Origin: an uncultured Azospirillum sp.
Lineage (GTDB): Bacteria > Pseudomonadota > Alphaproteobacteria > Azospirillales > Azospirillaceae
DNA: 31,182 nt
Direction: 5' to 3'
Assembly: GCF_946480385.1 (NCBI RefSeq)
Contig: NZ_CAMLJP010000079.1
Span: 1-31,182, forward strand
Made by a program: the position numbers and the translations under genes. Below the pieces are notes generated by a model. It had not been told where the DNA came from. It was given only the letters and a program-made list of their open reading frames with translations, and searched no databases. Positions 10,355-17,393 of this stretch are shown piece after piece; the stretch's first letter is position 1, and each line of letters begins with the position of its first letter.

Positions 10355-10591
10355 TCAGGCGACGTGCAGTTCGTGGAACTGCAGATGCTTGGGCCGCCGG
10401 CCGCGGCGCTTGGGCACCGCGAAGTTGGCGAGCGCACCGTTCTCCCCGCGCAGTTCGGCGTTCAGTTCCTGCACGCAGCGCTGCAGCAGTTCCTTTTCGC
10501 GCTGGTCCTCGCGGTCGGTGATCTCCAGGCAGCTCAGCTTGATCTCGACAAGGTCGATCAGCGTTTCGGCGCAACGGCGTGACAGGGTCAT
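10355..10591 (-). CDS. Small conserved-looking protein of unknown function
   Basis: A 78-residue cytosolic protein that I cannot place in a family. Residues 1-50 are strongly helical and charged (CAETLIDLVEIKLSCLEITDRED, then EKELLQRCVQELNAELRG), suggesting a short coiled coil. The tail is basic (KRRGRRPKHLQFHELHV), which could bind nucleic acid. The frame is open to 10678, but the ATG at 10591 has a strong GGAGGA about 7 bases upstream and is preferred. It is convergent with the histidine kinase, 36 bp away. The pattern of Glu/Leu repeats and the good ribosome site support a real gene. Confidence 0.65.
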   Translation of the reverse strand: MTLSRRCAETLIDLVEIKLSCLEITDREDQREKELLQRCVQELNAELRGENGALANFAVPKRRGRRPKHLQFHELHVA

Positions 10592-10802
10592 GGCATCCTC
10601 CACGGCGACGGGGTGCGGCGTCACTGTCCGGCGGGGCGGGCCTTCGCGATGCCCCCGCGCGACCGAGTTGTGCGTCACCCAGGCTTTTTATTGCTCATGG
10701 TGGCATCATATCCGCCTTCCGTTAAAAAGCACCTAAAATTTTATATAGATTTGTCTCTCTCTGACGATTTTCGGGAAAAGCGGATTTGTGTGTCCGTAAG
10801 CG
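10592..10802. other. Intergenic region with AT-rich block
   Basis: No gene seen. Around 10720-10770 there is an AT-rich block (including AAAATTTTATATAG) in otherwise GC-rich DNA. It probably serves as a promoter or UP-element region for the leftward small gene, the rightward tRNA gene, or both. Confidence 0.4.
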
Positions 10803-10831
10803 TTGACAAGGCTACGGCCGGCCGCTAGAAC
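10803..10831 (+). promoter_or_regulatory. Sigma70-type promoter of tRNA-Ser
   Basis: TTGACA at 10803-10808, a 17-bp spacer, then TAGAAC at 10826-10831. Transcription would begin about 35 bases before the mature tRNA. The -35 box is a perfect consensus. Confidence 0.7.
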
Positions 10832-10873
10832 CCTCCCCACGCCAGCGATGCCCCACGGGCAACCGCACTGGCT

Positions 10874-10963
10874 GGAGGGGTGGCCGAGTGGCTGAAGGCA
10901 ACGGTTTGCTAAACCGTCATAGGGTTTAAAGCCCTATCGTGGGTTCGAATCCCATCCCCTCCG
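10874..10963 (+). tRNA. tRNA-Ser (anticodon GCT)
   Basis: A complete 90-base class II tRNA. The acceptor stem GGAGGGG pairs with CCCCTCC (10956-10962), followed by discriminator G. The D-arm is TGGCCGAGTGGCTGAAGGC, the anticodon loop TTGCTAA gives anticodon GCT (codons AGC/AGU), there is a long variable arm, and the T-arm is GTGGGTTCGAATCCCAT. The 3' CCA is encoded at 10964-10966. The integrase gene lies 91 bp downstream, so the 3' half of this tRNA is the probable phage attachment site; the tRNA itself is intact. Confidence 0.97.
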
Positions 10964-11054
10964 CCACCGCGTAGGCGAATCAACGACATAGCAGGTTCAG
11001 TGGAGTGGTTCGAAGGTTGCAACCTTCGTGGAACCGTTACAGCTATGCCGACTT
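10941..11054. other. Candidate attL region of the prophage
   Basis: The T-arm and acceptor 3' half of tRNA-Ser followed by 90 bp of non-coding DNA up to the stop of a tyrosine integrase. Integrases of this family commonly recombine at tRNA 3' ends. The matching direct repeat (attR) is not in this window, consistent with the element running past the right edge. The region also contains an 18-bp palindrome and 12-bp-spaced repeats described separately. Confidence 0.6.
11011..11028. repeat. 18-bp perfect palindrome near attL
   Basis: CGAAGGTTGCAACCTTCG is a perfect 18-bp dyad, extended outward by GGTTC on the left and GAACC on the right with two unpaired bases. It sits between the tRNA and the integrase stop. 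It could be the integrase terminator stem (no T-tract follows) or a binding site for Int, Xis or a host factor. Confidence 0.6.
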
Positions 11055-11064
11055 CTATGCCGAC
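11043..11064. repeat. Tandem CTATGCCGAC repeats (possible Int arm sites)
   Basis: CTATGCCGAC occurs at 11043-11052 and again at 11055-11064, a 12-bp period. A second pair of TATGCCGACC lies inside int at 11376-11385 and 11388-11397 with the same period. Arm-type integrase sites are short direct repeats near att, so this is a candidate, but the second pair also encodes part of int. Confidence 0.35.
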
Positions 11065-12143
11065 CTGCCTCCAAACCGCATCGCCCGTTGGCGTGTCGTC
11101 GGGTCGACGTAATCCAGGTACATCTCCGTCACCTTGACCGATGAATGGCCCAGCACGAGCTGCAGGTCGTAGATGCTTCCGCCGTCGCGCAGATAGTTCA
11201 CCGCGAACAGGTGGCGCAGGTCATGAAGCCGGAATTTCAAGGGGTTGCGCTTCCTTCCGGCCTTCTCGTCCGCCGCGTTCAGCCGCTCCCGGATTTGAAT
11301 GTGGCGGCTCGACACGTTGCGGTACGGCAGCCCGTCGCCATGCCAGAACACCACGCCGGATTTGATGTGCCGAGGTATGCCGACCACTATGCCGACCCCC
11401 ACCGGGCTGAGCGGAACCACGCGGGCTCGCCGTGCCTTCGTGGTGGTCAGCGTGATGCTCGTGCCGTCGGTGGAAATCTGGCTGCGCTGTAGACCGAAGA
11501 CCTCCGACTCGCGCATCCCCGTCGCCGCCAGGAACCGCACCGCCGCAGCCCACATCGGCTTCACATTGGCGCAGTAGCGTTCGATCTCCTCCGCGGTCGG
11601 CAGGACGATGGGCTCCCGACGTTCCTTGATGTGCGAGCGGTCCCAGGTTCTGGCCGGGTTGTCGTCCCGCCATCCCCAGCCGATCGATGCATGCAGCACG
11701 CTGGACAGGGCGGTCAGGTCGCGCCGCAGCGTCGCGTTGGTGGCGTCGCGCTGCTGCTTCGACCAGGACACGATCTCGCCGATGGTCTTCTGAGTGATTC
11801 GCTCCAGCGGCAGTTCGCAGAGCGGCACCCGCCGGCCGGTCGTCGTGTCGGTCACCATGGCCGGGTCGATCTGCCCGATCGACACGGCATAGCGTTCGGC
11901 GGTGGAGGGATCGACGTTCTCCGGCAGGAACTCCTCCAGCCAGCGGCCGATCGCCTCCGGCCAGGAATGCAGGTTGCCCCGAAGCTCGGCTATGCGCCGG
12001 TCGCGGCGGAGGCGGGCTTCCGCTTGATCCGTTGTTCGTAGGCTTTCACGTACTTGCTGGCCGCCGATCTGGACCTTGAGATACCAAGTGTCTCCGACTT
12101 GGTAGAGGTTCTGGTCACCGGGAGCCGATGGGCGTTTTGACAT
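11055..12143 (-). CDS. int: Phage integrase, tyrosine recombinase
   Basis: A 362-residue site-specific recombinase that integrates and, with Xis, excises the prophage. The N-terminal arm-binding part contains YQVGDTWYLKVQIGG (14-28), a SAM-like core-binding domain spans about 60-165, and the catalytic domain about 178-350. Catalytic residues are visible: Arg211 in ATGMRESE, His307-Asp-Leu-Arg310-His311 in RLHDLRHLF, His333 in LGHSSVKVTEMY, and nucleophile Tyr342. All are intact, so the enzyme should be active. The ATG at 12143 has AGAGGA seven bases upstream. Its stop faces the tRNA-Ser gene 91 bp away. The first 154 bases overlap the 3' part of the excisionase-like gene in another frame. Confidence 0.95.
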   Translation of the reverse strand: MSKRPSAPGDQNLYQVGDTWYLKVQIGGQQVRESLRTTDQAEARLRRDRRIAELRGNLHSWPEAIGRWLEEFLPENVDPSTAERYAVSIGQIDPAMVTDTTTGRRVPLCELPLERITQKTIGEIVSWSKQQRDATNATLRRDLTALSSVLHASIGWGWRDDNPARTWDRSHIKERREPIVLPTAEEIERYCANVKPMWAAAVRFLAATGMRESEVFGLQRSQISTDGTSITLTTTKARRARVVPLSPVGVGIVVGIPRHIKSGVVFWHGDGLPYRNVSSRHIQIRERLNAADEKAGRKRNPLKFRLHDLRHLFAVNYLRDGGSIYDLQLVLGHSSVKVTEMYLDYVDPTTRQRAMRFGGRSA

Positions 12144-12346
12144 GCTTCTTCCTCTTGGTTCTTGATCCAGCGCCGGAGCTGCTCGGGGTCGAATGTCCAG
12201 CGCCCGCCGAGCATGGCGGCACCGGGGATCTTCCCACCACAGGCGAGATGCTGGACGGTCCGGATCGACAGTCCGGTGATCTCGGCTGCCCTGGGTGTCT
12301 GGACGCGCTCGGGTTCGCCCACCCGCTTTCCCTGTGCCTTGGTCAC
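11990..12346 (-). CDS. xis: Excisionase-like helix-turn-helix protein
   Basis: A 118-residue product if it starts at the GTG at 12346, which has AGGAG upstream and overlaps the previous stop as GTGA. Residues 15-65 form a MerR/excisionase-type winged helix: VQTPRAAEITGLSIRTVQHLACGGKIPGAAMLGGRWTFDPEQLRRW (15-60), with the GxW wing motif. Such proteins bend att DNA and direct Int toward excision. The C-terminal 50 residues lie in DNA shared with int (11990-12143) and are basic and low in complexity, so they may be dispensable or the true end may be poorly constrained. Position immediately before int supports the role; a simple helix-turn-helix regulator is the alternative. Confidence 0.75.
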   Translation of the reverse strand: MTKAQGKRVGEPERVQTPRAAEITGLSIRTVQHLACGGKIPGAAMLGGRWTFDPEQLRRWIKNQEEEACQNAHRLPVTRTSTKSETLGISRSRSAASKYVKAYEQRIKRKPASAATGA

Positions 12347-12588
12347 GCCGGCTCCTGTTCGCTGAGGGTCATCATCCGGAGGAAGGCGGCCATGTCTCGG
12401 TCGACCAGGGCCTGCACGCCGCCATGCCGGCTCTCCGCCAGTTGCCGGTGCGCCTCGATCAGCCTCTCCCTGTTCTCCAGGCTCGGGTCCTGATCGAAGG
12501 CGAGAGCGGCCTCGCACTTCGCCTTGGCCGCCTCCACCCGCTCCGCGTCGCTAACCCGCCGGCGCGGGAAGGCGATGATCGTTCCCAT
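12343..12588 (-). CDS. Small prophage protein of unknown function
   Basis: An 81-residue product that I do not recognise. It is mostly helical and charged (RRVSDAERVEAAKAKCEAAL, then ENRERLIEAHRQLAESR), with no membrane segment. The ATG at 12588 overlaps the stop of the upstream gene by one base (TGATG), and its own stop overlaps the GTG of the excisionase-like gene as GTGA. It therefore sits in a translationally coupled chain and probably shares regulation with xis and int. A GTG at 12591 in the same frame is a less likely start. Confidence 0.7.
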   Translation of the reverse strand: MGTIIAFPRRRVSDAERVEAAKAKCEAALAFDQDPSLENRERLIEAHRQLAESRHGGVQALVDRDMAAFLRMMTLSEQEPA

Positions 12589-13061
12589 CACACAGGCTCC
12601 CCGCGCTCCAGGGCGCGTTCCAAGTCGGCGTACTCGCCGGGTTGGGCGATATCGCTATCGGGGGCGTAGCCGGAGACGATCCGAAGGCTGTCGGGCCGGT
12701 GGCGGAGCACCCACCACCAGAAGCGGAAATACAGCTCGCAATGGGCCTCCTCCCGGTCATCGGGGCTGAGTTCCATCCGGCGGGACCGCCAGCCATGCCA
12801 GAATGCGCGGCTGTGTGTCCTCCCAGGTTCACGGCTGTCAGGCATCTCGGCCAGCCGCCGTCCGGCAACCACGTGGGCCTCATCAAGGCGGGCAAGGTCG
12901 CACAGCGTGCGCACCGGCACCTTGATGCCGCGCTTCCACAGGGCGTCATAGCTCGCCAGCGTGGCCGTATGGTATGCGGGAGCCTTCGGATACGCCGGCA
13001 CCGTGTCCAGCGCGCCGATCACGGCATGCAGGAAACTCTGAGCCTCTTCAACCGTCTGCAT
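12588..13061 (-). CDS. Prophage protein of unknown function
   Basis: A 157-residue cytosolic product with no family that I recognise. Visible features: a helical N-terminus (VEEAQSFLHAVIGALDTV), a middle part VPVRTLCDLARLDEAHVVAGRRL, and an aromatic-rich segment HCELYFRFWWWVLRHRPDS at about 105-123. The ATG at 13061 overlaps the stop of the ParB-like gene by one base (TGATG), so it is translationally coupled to it. The open frame upstream to 13202 is out of register with any ribosome site and overlaps ParB-like coding sequence. Confidence 0.7.
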   Translation of the reverse strand: MQTVEEAQSFLHAVIGALDTVPAYPKAPAYHTATLASYDALWKRGIKVPVRTLCDLARLDEAHVVAGRRLAEMPDSREPGRTHSRAFWHGWRSRRMELSPDDREEAHCELYFRFWWWVLRHRPDSLRIVSGYAPDSDIAQPGEYADLERALERGEPV

Positions 13062-14023
13062 CACGCCACCGCCGGGCAGAGGCGTTTGGCGTCGGCGAGG
13101 CCCTTGTCGTAGGCCTTCACCAGCGAGGCGATCAGGGCGTCCTGCACCGACAGCCCGACCAGCTTCCGCATCTTGCTGGCCTGTTCGCACAGCACGGTGC
13201 AATCCGTGCCGGACAGCGCCTTGATCAGCCGCTCCTCGTCCAGCCGGTCACGGTACTGCACCACCAGCGTCACCACCGCCTCGATCACTGGGCCGCGGAG
13301 CTGGTCGGGCACTTCCCGATAGGCGCTCGCCAGGGCCGACAGGGCGCGCACCACCGGCCGCTCGCCATACTTGGCGATCAGCTTGCGGATGGTCGCCACC
13401 GACTGCGTATGCCGGGGCGGGAGTCGCTTGGAGGTGTTGCTGATGTGATAGGCGATCTCGATCCCCGACCGGGTGCAGACGTTGAGAACCTGCACCGCGT
13501 CCGGGTCACCGGCGATCAGCTTGCCCCGGAACATCTGGAGGGTGGTCATCGGCGTGCGGTCGGCGTTGACCGCGACGAAGACCTTGGCTTGCTCCTTCAC
13601 CTCCTCGGTGCGGATGATCCAGCAGGGCAGCTCATCGACCTGGGGGTGGAGCAGGGCGGCGGCGGCGCGGTGCTGGCCGTCGACCACGGCGAACAGGTCG
13701 CCGCCGATCTCCGTCACCGTCAGCGGCTGGCACTTCTCCCAGCGCCAGCGTTCGACCATCCGCTTGATCTGCGTCTTCGACTTGTCGGAGAGGTTCCGCT
13801 GATAGCGCGGGTCGATCCGCAGGGCAGCCTTCGGCAGCCAAGCGAAGACCGGCATCGGGCCGAGATCCCCGGAGGGTTCCAGGTCCCGGAAGGCCAGTTC
13901 CGTCACCCGGCCCGGCGCATCGTCGCGGGTTTCGACAACGGCGACCTCTTCCGGAGCGGCGGCGTTGCCGGAGACGCACTCGGCGATCTCCGTCAGCGAC
14001 CAGGGGGCGAGCATTCCGTCCAT
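13061..14023 (-). CDS. ParB-like nuclease-fold protein of prophage
   Basis: A 320-residue protein with a ParB/sulfiredoxin N-terminal fold at about 60-145: WLPKAALRIDPRYQRNLSD (63-80), QPLTVTEIGGDLFAVVDGQHRAAAAL with the DGQHR motif at 115-119, and the CWIIRTEEVKEQAKVFVAVNADR strand-helix. ParB folds of this kind bind CTP or act as nucleases in phages and plasmids. The C-terminal part is helical with no recognised DNA-binding domain and no ParA partner is nearby, so plasmid-style partition is unlikely. A role in phage DNA metabolism or regulation is an inference. The ATG at 14023 has GGGAGG at 8-base spacing. It is the sixth-from-last gene of the leftward operon, counting back from int. Confidence 0.78.
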   Translation of the reverse strand: MDGMLAPWSLTEIAECVSGNAAAPEEVAVVETRDDAPGRVTELAFRDLEPSGDLGPMPVFAWLPKAALRIDPRYQRNLSDKSKTQIKRMVERWRWEKCQPLTVTEIGGDLFAVVDGQHRAAAALLHPQVDELPCWIIRTEEVKEQAKVFVAVNADRTPMTTLQMFRGKLIAGDPDAVQVLNVCTRSGIEIAYHISNTSKRLPPRHTQSVATIRKLIAKYGERPVVRALSALASAYREVPDQLRGPVIEAVVTLVVQYRDRLDEERLIKALSGTDCTVLCEQASKMRKLVGLSVQDALIASLVKAYDKGLADAKRLCPAVA

Positions 14024-14045
14024 GTCATGGTCCTCCCTTCTCCGG

Positions 14046-15155
14046 TCAGGCTGCCGGCGGGCTGCGGCGCAGGCCGAGCAGCCGGTCCATCTCTTCATGC
14101 AGGGCCTGTTCGCATCCCGGCTCGAAGCGCTCCGTCAGGGTGGAGAAGTCCAGCCGTCGCAGGCTTTCCAGTTCCGCCTCCGACAGGCTCTCGGCCTTCT
14201 CGGGCAGCATCACGCGGGCGAGGGCTATCATGCTGGCGCCGTAGATGATGCGGGTGGCGCTATCCCGTGCCTCATCGGAGAAGGAGGGCAGCAGCGGCAC
14301 CAGCCGTTCCCGCAGCGGTGGGCCGTGCTTCGCCCGATCCTCGGCGGCCTTCTTTGCCTTCCGCTCCTCTTCCTGCTGGCGGTAGCGCTCCGACACTGCG
14401 GCGCGATGGGCTTCGACTGCGCTGCACAGCCGCTCGACGGCGCTGTCCGGCAAGTGGCCCAAATCGGCGAGGGCTGCACGTTCCTCTTCCGAAAGAATGG
14501 CGCCGGGAAGGAACTGATAGTCGCCCTTGTCGTCGTACCCGAAGGCGCAGGCGAATGAGCCGTAGGCGTCCAGCGAAGCGAGGATGGCACCCATCCGATC
14601 CGGCGCCCCGCTCTTGGCGGCACGGTAGGCCGCAGCCATGGCGAAGAGTTCGCCACCCTCGCCGAGCGTGAAGATGCGCAGCAGGTCGGCCGGCTTCTGA
14701 TCGACGATCATGTCCGGCTTGGCGGTCAGCGTGTCCCGCCATTCCGTATCGGTGCGGGGATGCTCGACCGCCGCCGGCTCCACCACGACGGCCAGACGGC
14801 CCAGAGCGATCAGGTCCGGCAGAAGCCCGTGGTCGAAGCCCTGGAGCGCGTCCTCGTCGCTCTCCAGCAGGCAGCGCATCTTCAACATGCGGTCGGCGTC
14901 CGTCAGCGCCGTGAAGCCGGTCACCCGGTCGCGCAGCACCCCTTCCAACTGGTCGGCCGCGCTGCCGAGGCTGGACGTGGCGTCCTCCTCGTCTCCACAG
15001 GGCAAATCGCCGGTGATCTTCCAGAACAGCGACGACACCGTCCACACCCGGCGCCAGTCCAGATAGGCCGCGCGCAGGACCGGAGAGATCGGCGACCCGA
15101 CGAAGGAGGCCGGCGCGTCTTCGGCGACGGGCTTGGAAATCGGCAGCAGGCTCAT
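14046..15155 (-). CDS. Large prophage protein of unknown function
   Basis: A 369-residue acidic protein with no family that I recognise. It is helical throughout, with a charged coiled stretch RYRQQEEERKAKKAAEDRAKHG at about 258-279 and a C-terminal acidic-leucine segment SLSEAELESLRRLDFSTL. There is no signal peptide or membrane segment. The ATG at 15155 overlaps the stop of the upstream gene as ATGA, and 22 bp separate its stop from the ParB-like start, so it belongs to the leftward operon. Its size and its neighbour suggest that it works with the ParB-like protein, but nothing in the sequence shows how. Confidence 0.75.
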   Translation of the reverse strand: MSLLPISKPVAEDAPASFVGSPISPVLRAAYLDWRRVWTVSSLFWKITGDLPCGDEEDATSSLGSAADQLEGVLRDRVTGFTALTDADRMLKMRCLLESDEDALQGFDHGLLPDLIALGRLAVVVEPAAVEHPRTDTEWRDTLTAKPDMIVDQKPADLLRIFTLGEGGELFAMAAAYRAAKSGAPDRMGAILASLDAYGSFACAFGYDDKGDYQFLPGAILSEEERAALADLGHLPDSAVERLCSAVEAHRAAVSERYRQQEEERKAKKAAEDRAKHGPPLRERLVPLLPSFSDEARDSATRIIYGASMIALARVMLPEKAESLSEAELESLRRLDFSTLTERFEPGCEQALHEEMDRLLGLRRSPPAA

Positions 15156-15400
15156 GCGGTCCTCCCGTTGAGAATGGCATCGACAGCCTCGTTACCGAGG
15201 CGCTGGCGGCAGTGGTCGGTGATCTGGTCGATGGCGTCGGCGCGGCCCTTGGGGTTGGCGAGCGCTAGCAGGCGGAACAGCCGGCGGACCGGCGGGCAGT
15301 CGGAGCGGCTGGCCTCGTGCAGCCAGAAAGGATCGGCCGGAGTTGCCAGCAGCATGTCGGCGGAATCGGCCTGGACCGGGGTGGGGGATATGTAGCTCAT
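15152..15400 (-). CDS. Small prophage protein of unknown function
   Basis: An 82-residue product, unrecognised. The N-terminal 20 residues are low in complexity (SYISPTPVQADSADMLLATP); the rest is helical and basic (SDCPPVRRLFRLLALANPKGRADAIDQI). Start and stop overlap the neighbours as ATGA on both sides, so translation is coupled to the ProQ-like gene upstream and the 369-residue gene downstream. It could be an accessory subunit of either. Confidence 0.7.
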   Translation of the reverse strand: MSYISPTPVQADSADMLLATPADPFWLHEASRSDCPPVRRLFRLLALANPKGRADAIDQITDHCRQRLGNEAVDAILNGRTA

Positions 15401-15915
15401 GCGATCCCCTCCTCCGGCTGGCGGACGGCTGCCTGCTCCGGGCTGACGATGCCGGCCGGGTTGCCGTCCAGATCGACGCGGATGGCGCCCGCGACCAGCG
15501 CGGCCCGGTATTTGGTGCCGAGGCAATAATCCCGGACGGCGCGCTCGATCCGGTTGCGGGACAACGGCAGCCCGTCCTCTCCGGTGACGCCGCGGGCGAT
15601 GAGATCGGCGGTGATGCCGACCTTCAGCGGGTGCTTCGGCGTTCTGGATTTCGGCGGGTTGAAGCAGGCCGGGAAGGCGGCGGCCAGGGCGCGGCGGTCG
15701 GCGCGCAGGCTGGTGCGGCGCATTCCTCCAGCGGCGGCATCGTCCTCCGCCACCATCCGCTCCAGTTCCGTCAGCATCAACCGCTGACGGTCCAGGGTCA
15801 TGCGGTTCCACAGGTAGGACATGCGGGCGGCGACGGCGAGGCGCCGGTCAGCATCGTCCGCCACAGGCGTTCCGGGGGTGTCATCCGCCAATGGCGGCGT
15901 GGTCAGCATCTTCAT
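15397..15915 (-). CDS. ProQ/FinO-domain RNA-binding protein, phage-encoded
   Basis: A 172-residue protein with a ProQ/FinO domain at about 72-162: RALAAAFPACFNPPKSRTPKHPLKVGI (75-101), TADLIARG, the LSRNRIERAVRDYCLGTKYRAAL helix pair (118-140) and the closing VDLDGNPAGIVSPEQA (147-162). ProQ and FinO proteins bind stem-loops in mRNAs and small RNAs and promote RNA pairing; FinO represses plasmid transfer through an antisense RNA. The N-terminal 70 residues are an extra helical region. The ATG at 15915 has GGAGG at 8-base spacing. The stop overlaps the next start as ATGA. A role in antisense control of phage genes is an inference. Confidence 0.82.
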   Translation of the reverse strand: MKMLTTPPLADDTPGTPVADDADRRLAVAARMSYLWNRMTLDRQRLMLTELERMVAEDDAAAGGMRRTSLRADRRALAAAFPACFNPPKSRTPKHPLKVGITADLIARGVTGEDGLPLSRNRIERAVRDYCLGTKYRAALVAGAIRVDLDGNPAGIVSPEQAAVRQPEEGIA

Positions 15916-15947
15916 CGGGAAGCCTCCGAAAAGGCCGCGGCCGGGCG

Positions 15948-16487
15948 TTACGCCGTCGGCTGCGCGGGGTCGATGGTGTCGGTCAGGTCGGCCAGGAGGT
16001 GGCCGTATCCGGTCTCCTCCAGCGTCTCGCGGATGGAGCGGATGGCGTCGGCGAGGCCATCCTTCATGGCCCGCGGCGTCCGGAAGTTGGCGCGGTCCTT
16101 CAGCAGGGCGTCGAGCTTGAGGGCGACGGCGGCCAGCAGCCCGGCGAAGCGGCCGTCCTGCACGGAAGCGGTTTCCGTCACGGCATCCTCCAGGGTGCTG
16201 GCGGCGATGCGTCCGGGCACGATCCCCGCTTCGGCGAGGGCGCTCTCCAGTTCGTAGAGGTCGGGCATGCCGGAGCCGGTGCGCAGCGCGGTGGTGACGG
16301 AGGCGAGGGCCTTCAGCACCATCGGCAGGGCCGACACCATGCCGGCCAGTTCGGTCCGGCGGGGGCCGGTGATCTCCACCAGTCCGAAGCCGTCGAAGGT
16401 GATGGAGCAGCGGTCGCCCTTGTGGATGGTGATCGGCCGGGGCGGGATCATGCCCGTCTGGCTGGCCGGTGGACTGGTGTCGATCAT
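15948..16487 (-). CDS. Prophage protein of unknown function
   Basis: A 179-residue product if the ATG at 16487 (AAGGTG at 8 bases) is used; the frame is open to another ATG at 16559 that lacks a ribosome site. The two starts both begin MIDT, so the 24-residue extension contains a partial duplication. The visible parts are ITIHKGDRCSITFDGFGLVEITGPRRTEL (residues 19-47, beta-rich) followed by helices with LAAVALKLDALLKDR and a tail DLTDTIDP. I do not recognise the family. It lies 32 bp upstream of the ProQ-like gene in the leftward operon. Confidence 0.68.
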   Translation of the reverse strand: MIDTSPPASQTGMIPPRPITIHKGDRCSITFDGFGLVEITGPRRTELAGMVSALPMVLKALASVTTALRTGSGMPDLYELESALAEAGIVPGRIAASTLEDAVTETASVQDGRFAGLLAAVALKLDALLKDRANFRTPRAMKDGLADAIRSIRETLEETGYGHLLADLTDTIDPAQPTA

Positions 16488-16590
16488 GGACGGGGCACCT
16501 TGCGGGCAAGGGGAGGGCGTCGCCGCGAGCAGGGCACGCGGCGCAGCGGTGTCGATCATCGTGAAAAGCGGTGGAGCGCCGGGCGGGCGG

Positions 16591-17190
16591 TCAGTGCGCC
16601 TTGCTGCCGGCCGGTGCGAACAGGGCGTCGTAATCCACGCCGAGCTTGGCGGCGACTTCCCGCACCACCTTGTCGTCCCAATGCTTCGCGAGGTCGCGGA
16701 CGATGCAGCGCGGAATGTTGTCGGCCGGGGTGTAGCCGAAGGAGTAAGCGCCGGGGAGGTTCATCGCCCTGGCCAGCCGGGACGCTTCGGCCATGGTGCG
16801 GGCGTTCACCAGAACGCCTTGAATGGGTTTGCCGTAGATGTCGCTGGCGCTGACATGCCATTCCCGGAACGGAAGGCCGGCAAGCTCCGCTTCGGTGGGG
16901 ACCGTGCCGGGCGGCAGTGGGTCGGTGGGTTCGTCCTCCTGCATCTGGGCGCATGCTTCGTCGAAAACGGCGTTCCAGATGCGGACGAACTCGGGATCCT
17001 TGAGCGGCTTACCCAGCGTCTGCGACAGGCGCAGTTCGGCGATGTCCACATATTCATCGGACAGCCAGCTGCCGCTGTCGACCCGGTCGAGTTTGGCGGC
17101 CAGCATCTGGGCGAAGAGGCGGAGTTCCGGCGAGAGGATGACGGTGTTGGAGCCGTTCAGGGCCGGCTCATGCCCGTCGTGAAGATCCAT
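16591..17190 (-). CDS. First gene of leftward operon, unknown function
   Basis: A 199-residue cytosolic acidic protein that I do not recognise. Segments visible: SPELRLFAQMLAAKLDRVDSG, DIAELRLSQTLGKPLKDPEFV, and a mixed alpha/beta C-terminal half with FREWHVSASDIYGKPIQGVLV and DNIPRCIVRDLAKHWDDKVVREVAAKLGVD. The ATG at 17190 has GGGAG at about 8 bases; the frame extending to 17289 crosses the probable promoter and is rejected. It is the first gene after the promoter at 17261-17289, so it would be expressed earliest and most strongly of the set. Confidence 0.7.
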   Translation of the reverse strand: MDLHDGHEPALNGSNTVILSPELRLFAQMLAAKLDRVDSGSWLSDEYVDIAELRLSQTLGKPLKDPEFVRIWNAVFDEACAQMQEDEPTDPLPPGTVPTEAELAGLPFREWHVSASDIYGKPIQGVLVNARTMAEASRLARAMNLPGAYSFGYTPADNIPRCIVRDLAKHWDDKVVREVAAKLGVDYDALFAPAGSKAH

Positions 17191-17260
17191 GTCCACACTC
17201 CCGATGATGGGGCGGCGACTCGAAGGTTGAGGGAGCGCCTGCCGGGTGAGGATGTGACGG

Positions 17261-17307
17261 ATATTGCAGGATGCAGCGCAATGCGTCAATACGCAAATCG
17301 CGCAATG
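17261..17307 (-). promoter_or_regulatory. Promoter and probable CI operator of leftward operon
   Basis: Reading leftward, TTGACG (plus 17284-17289), a 17-bp spacer, then CAATAT (plus 17261-17266). The -35 box lies inside the inverted repeat TGCGT-CAAT-ACGCA (17282-17295). The 9-mer CAATACGCA (17287-17295) recurs in the cI/cro intergenic region at 22650-22658, and GCGCAATG occurs twice here (17276-17283 and 17300-17307). This suggests control by CI or Cro. The region up to 17393 holds no gene. Confidence 0.55.
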
Positions 17308-17393
17308 AGTTTAGAAATTGCATTCAACGCATTTCGGCGATCTGCGGTACCGAGTCGGACGTGGGCGGGCGTTCGGACACCCGCCCAGTCAAC

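Noticed and set aside
10788..10798. GTGTCCGTA match to the RHH operator just before the tRNA-Ser promoter
   Set aside because: It is a single partial copy lying outside the element without the final ACA; chance is sufficient explanation.
13061..14023. Plasmid-type ParB partition system
   Set aside because: There is no ParA ATPase, no centromere-like repeats nearby, and the C-terminal half lacks a recognisable ParB helix-turn-helix.
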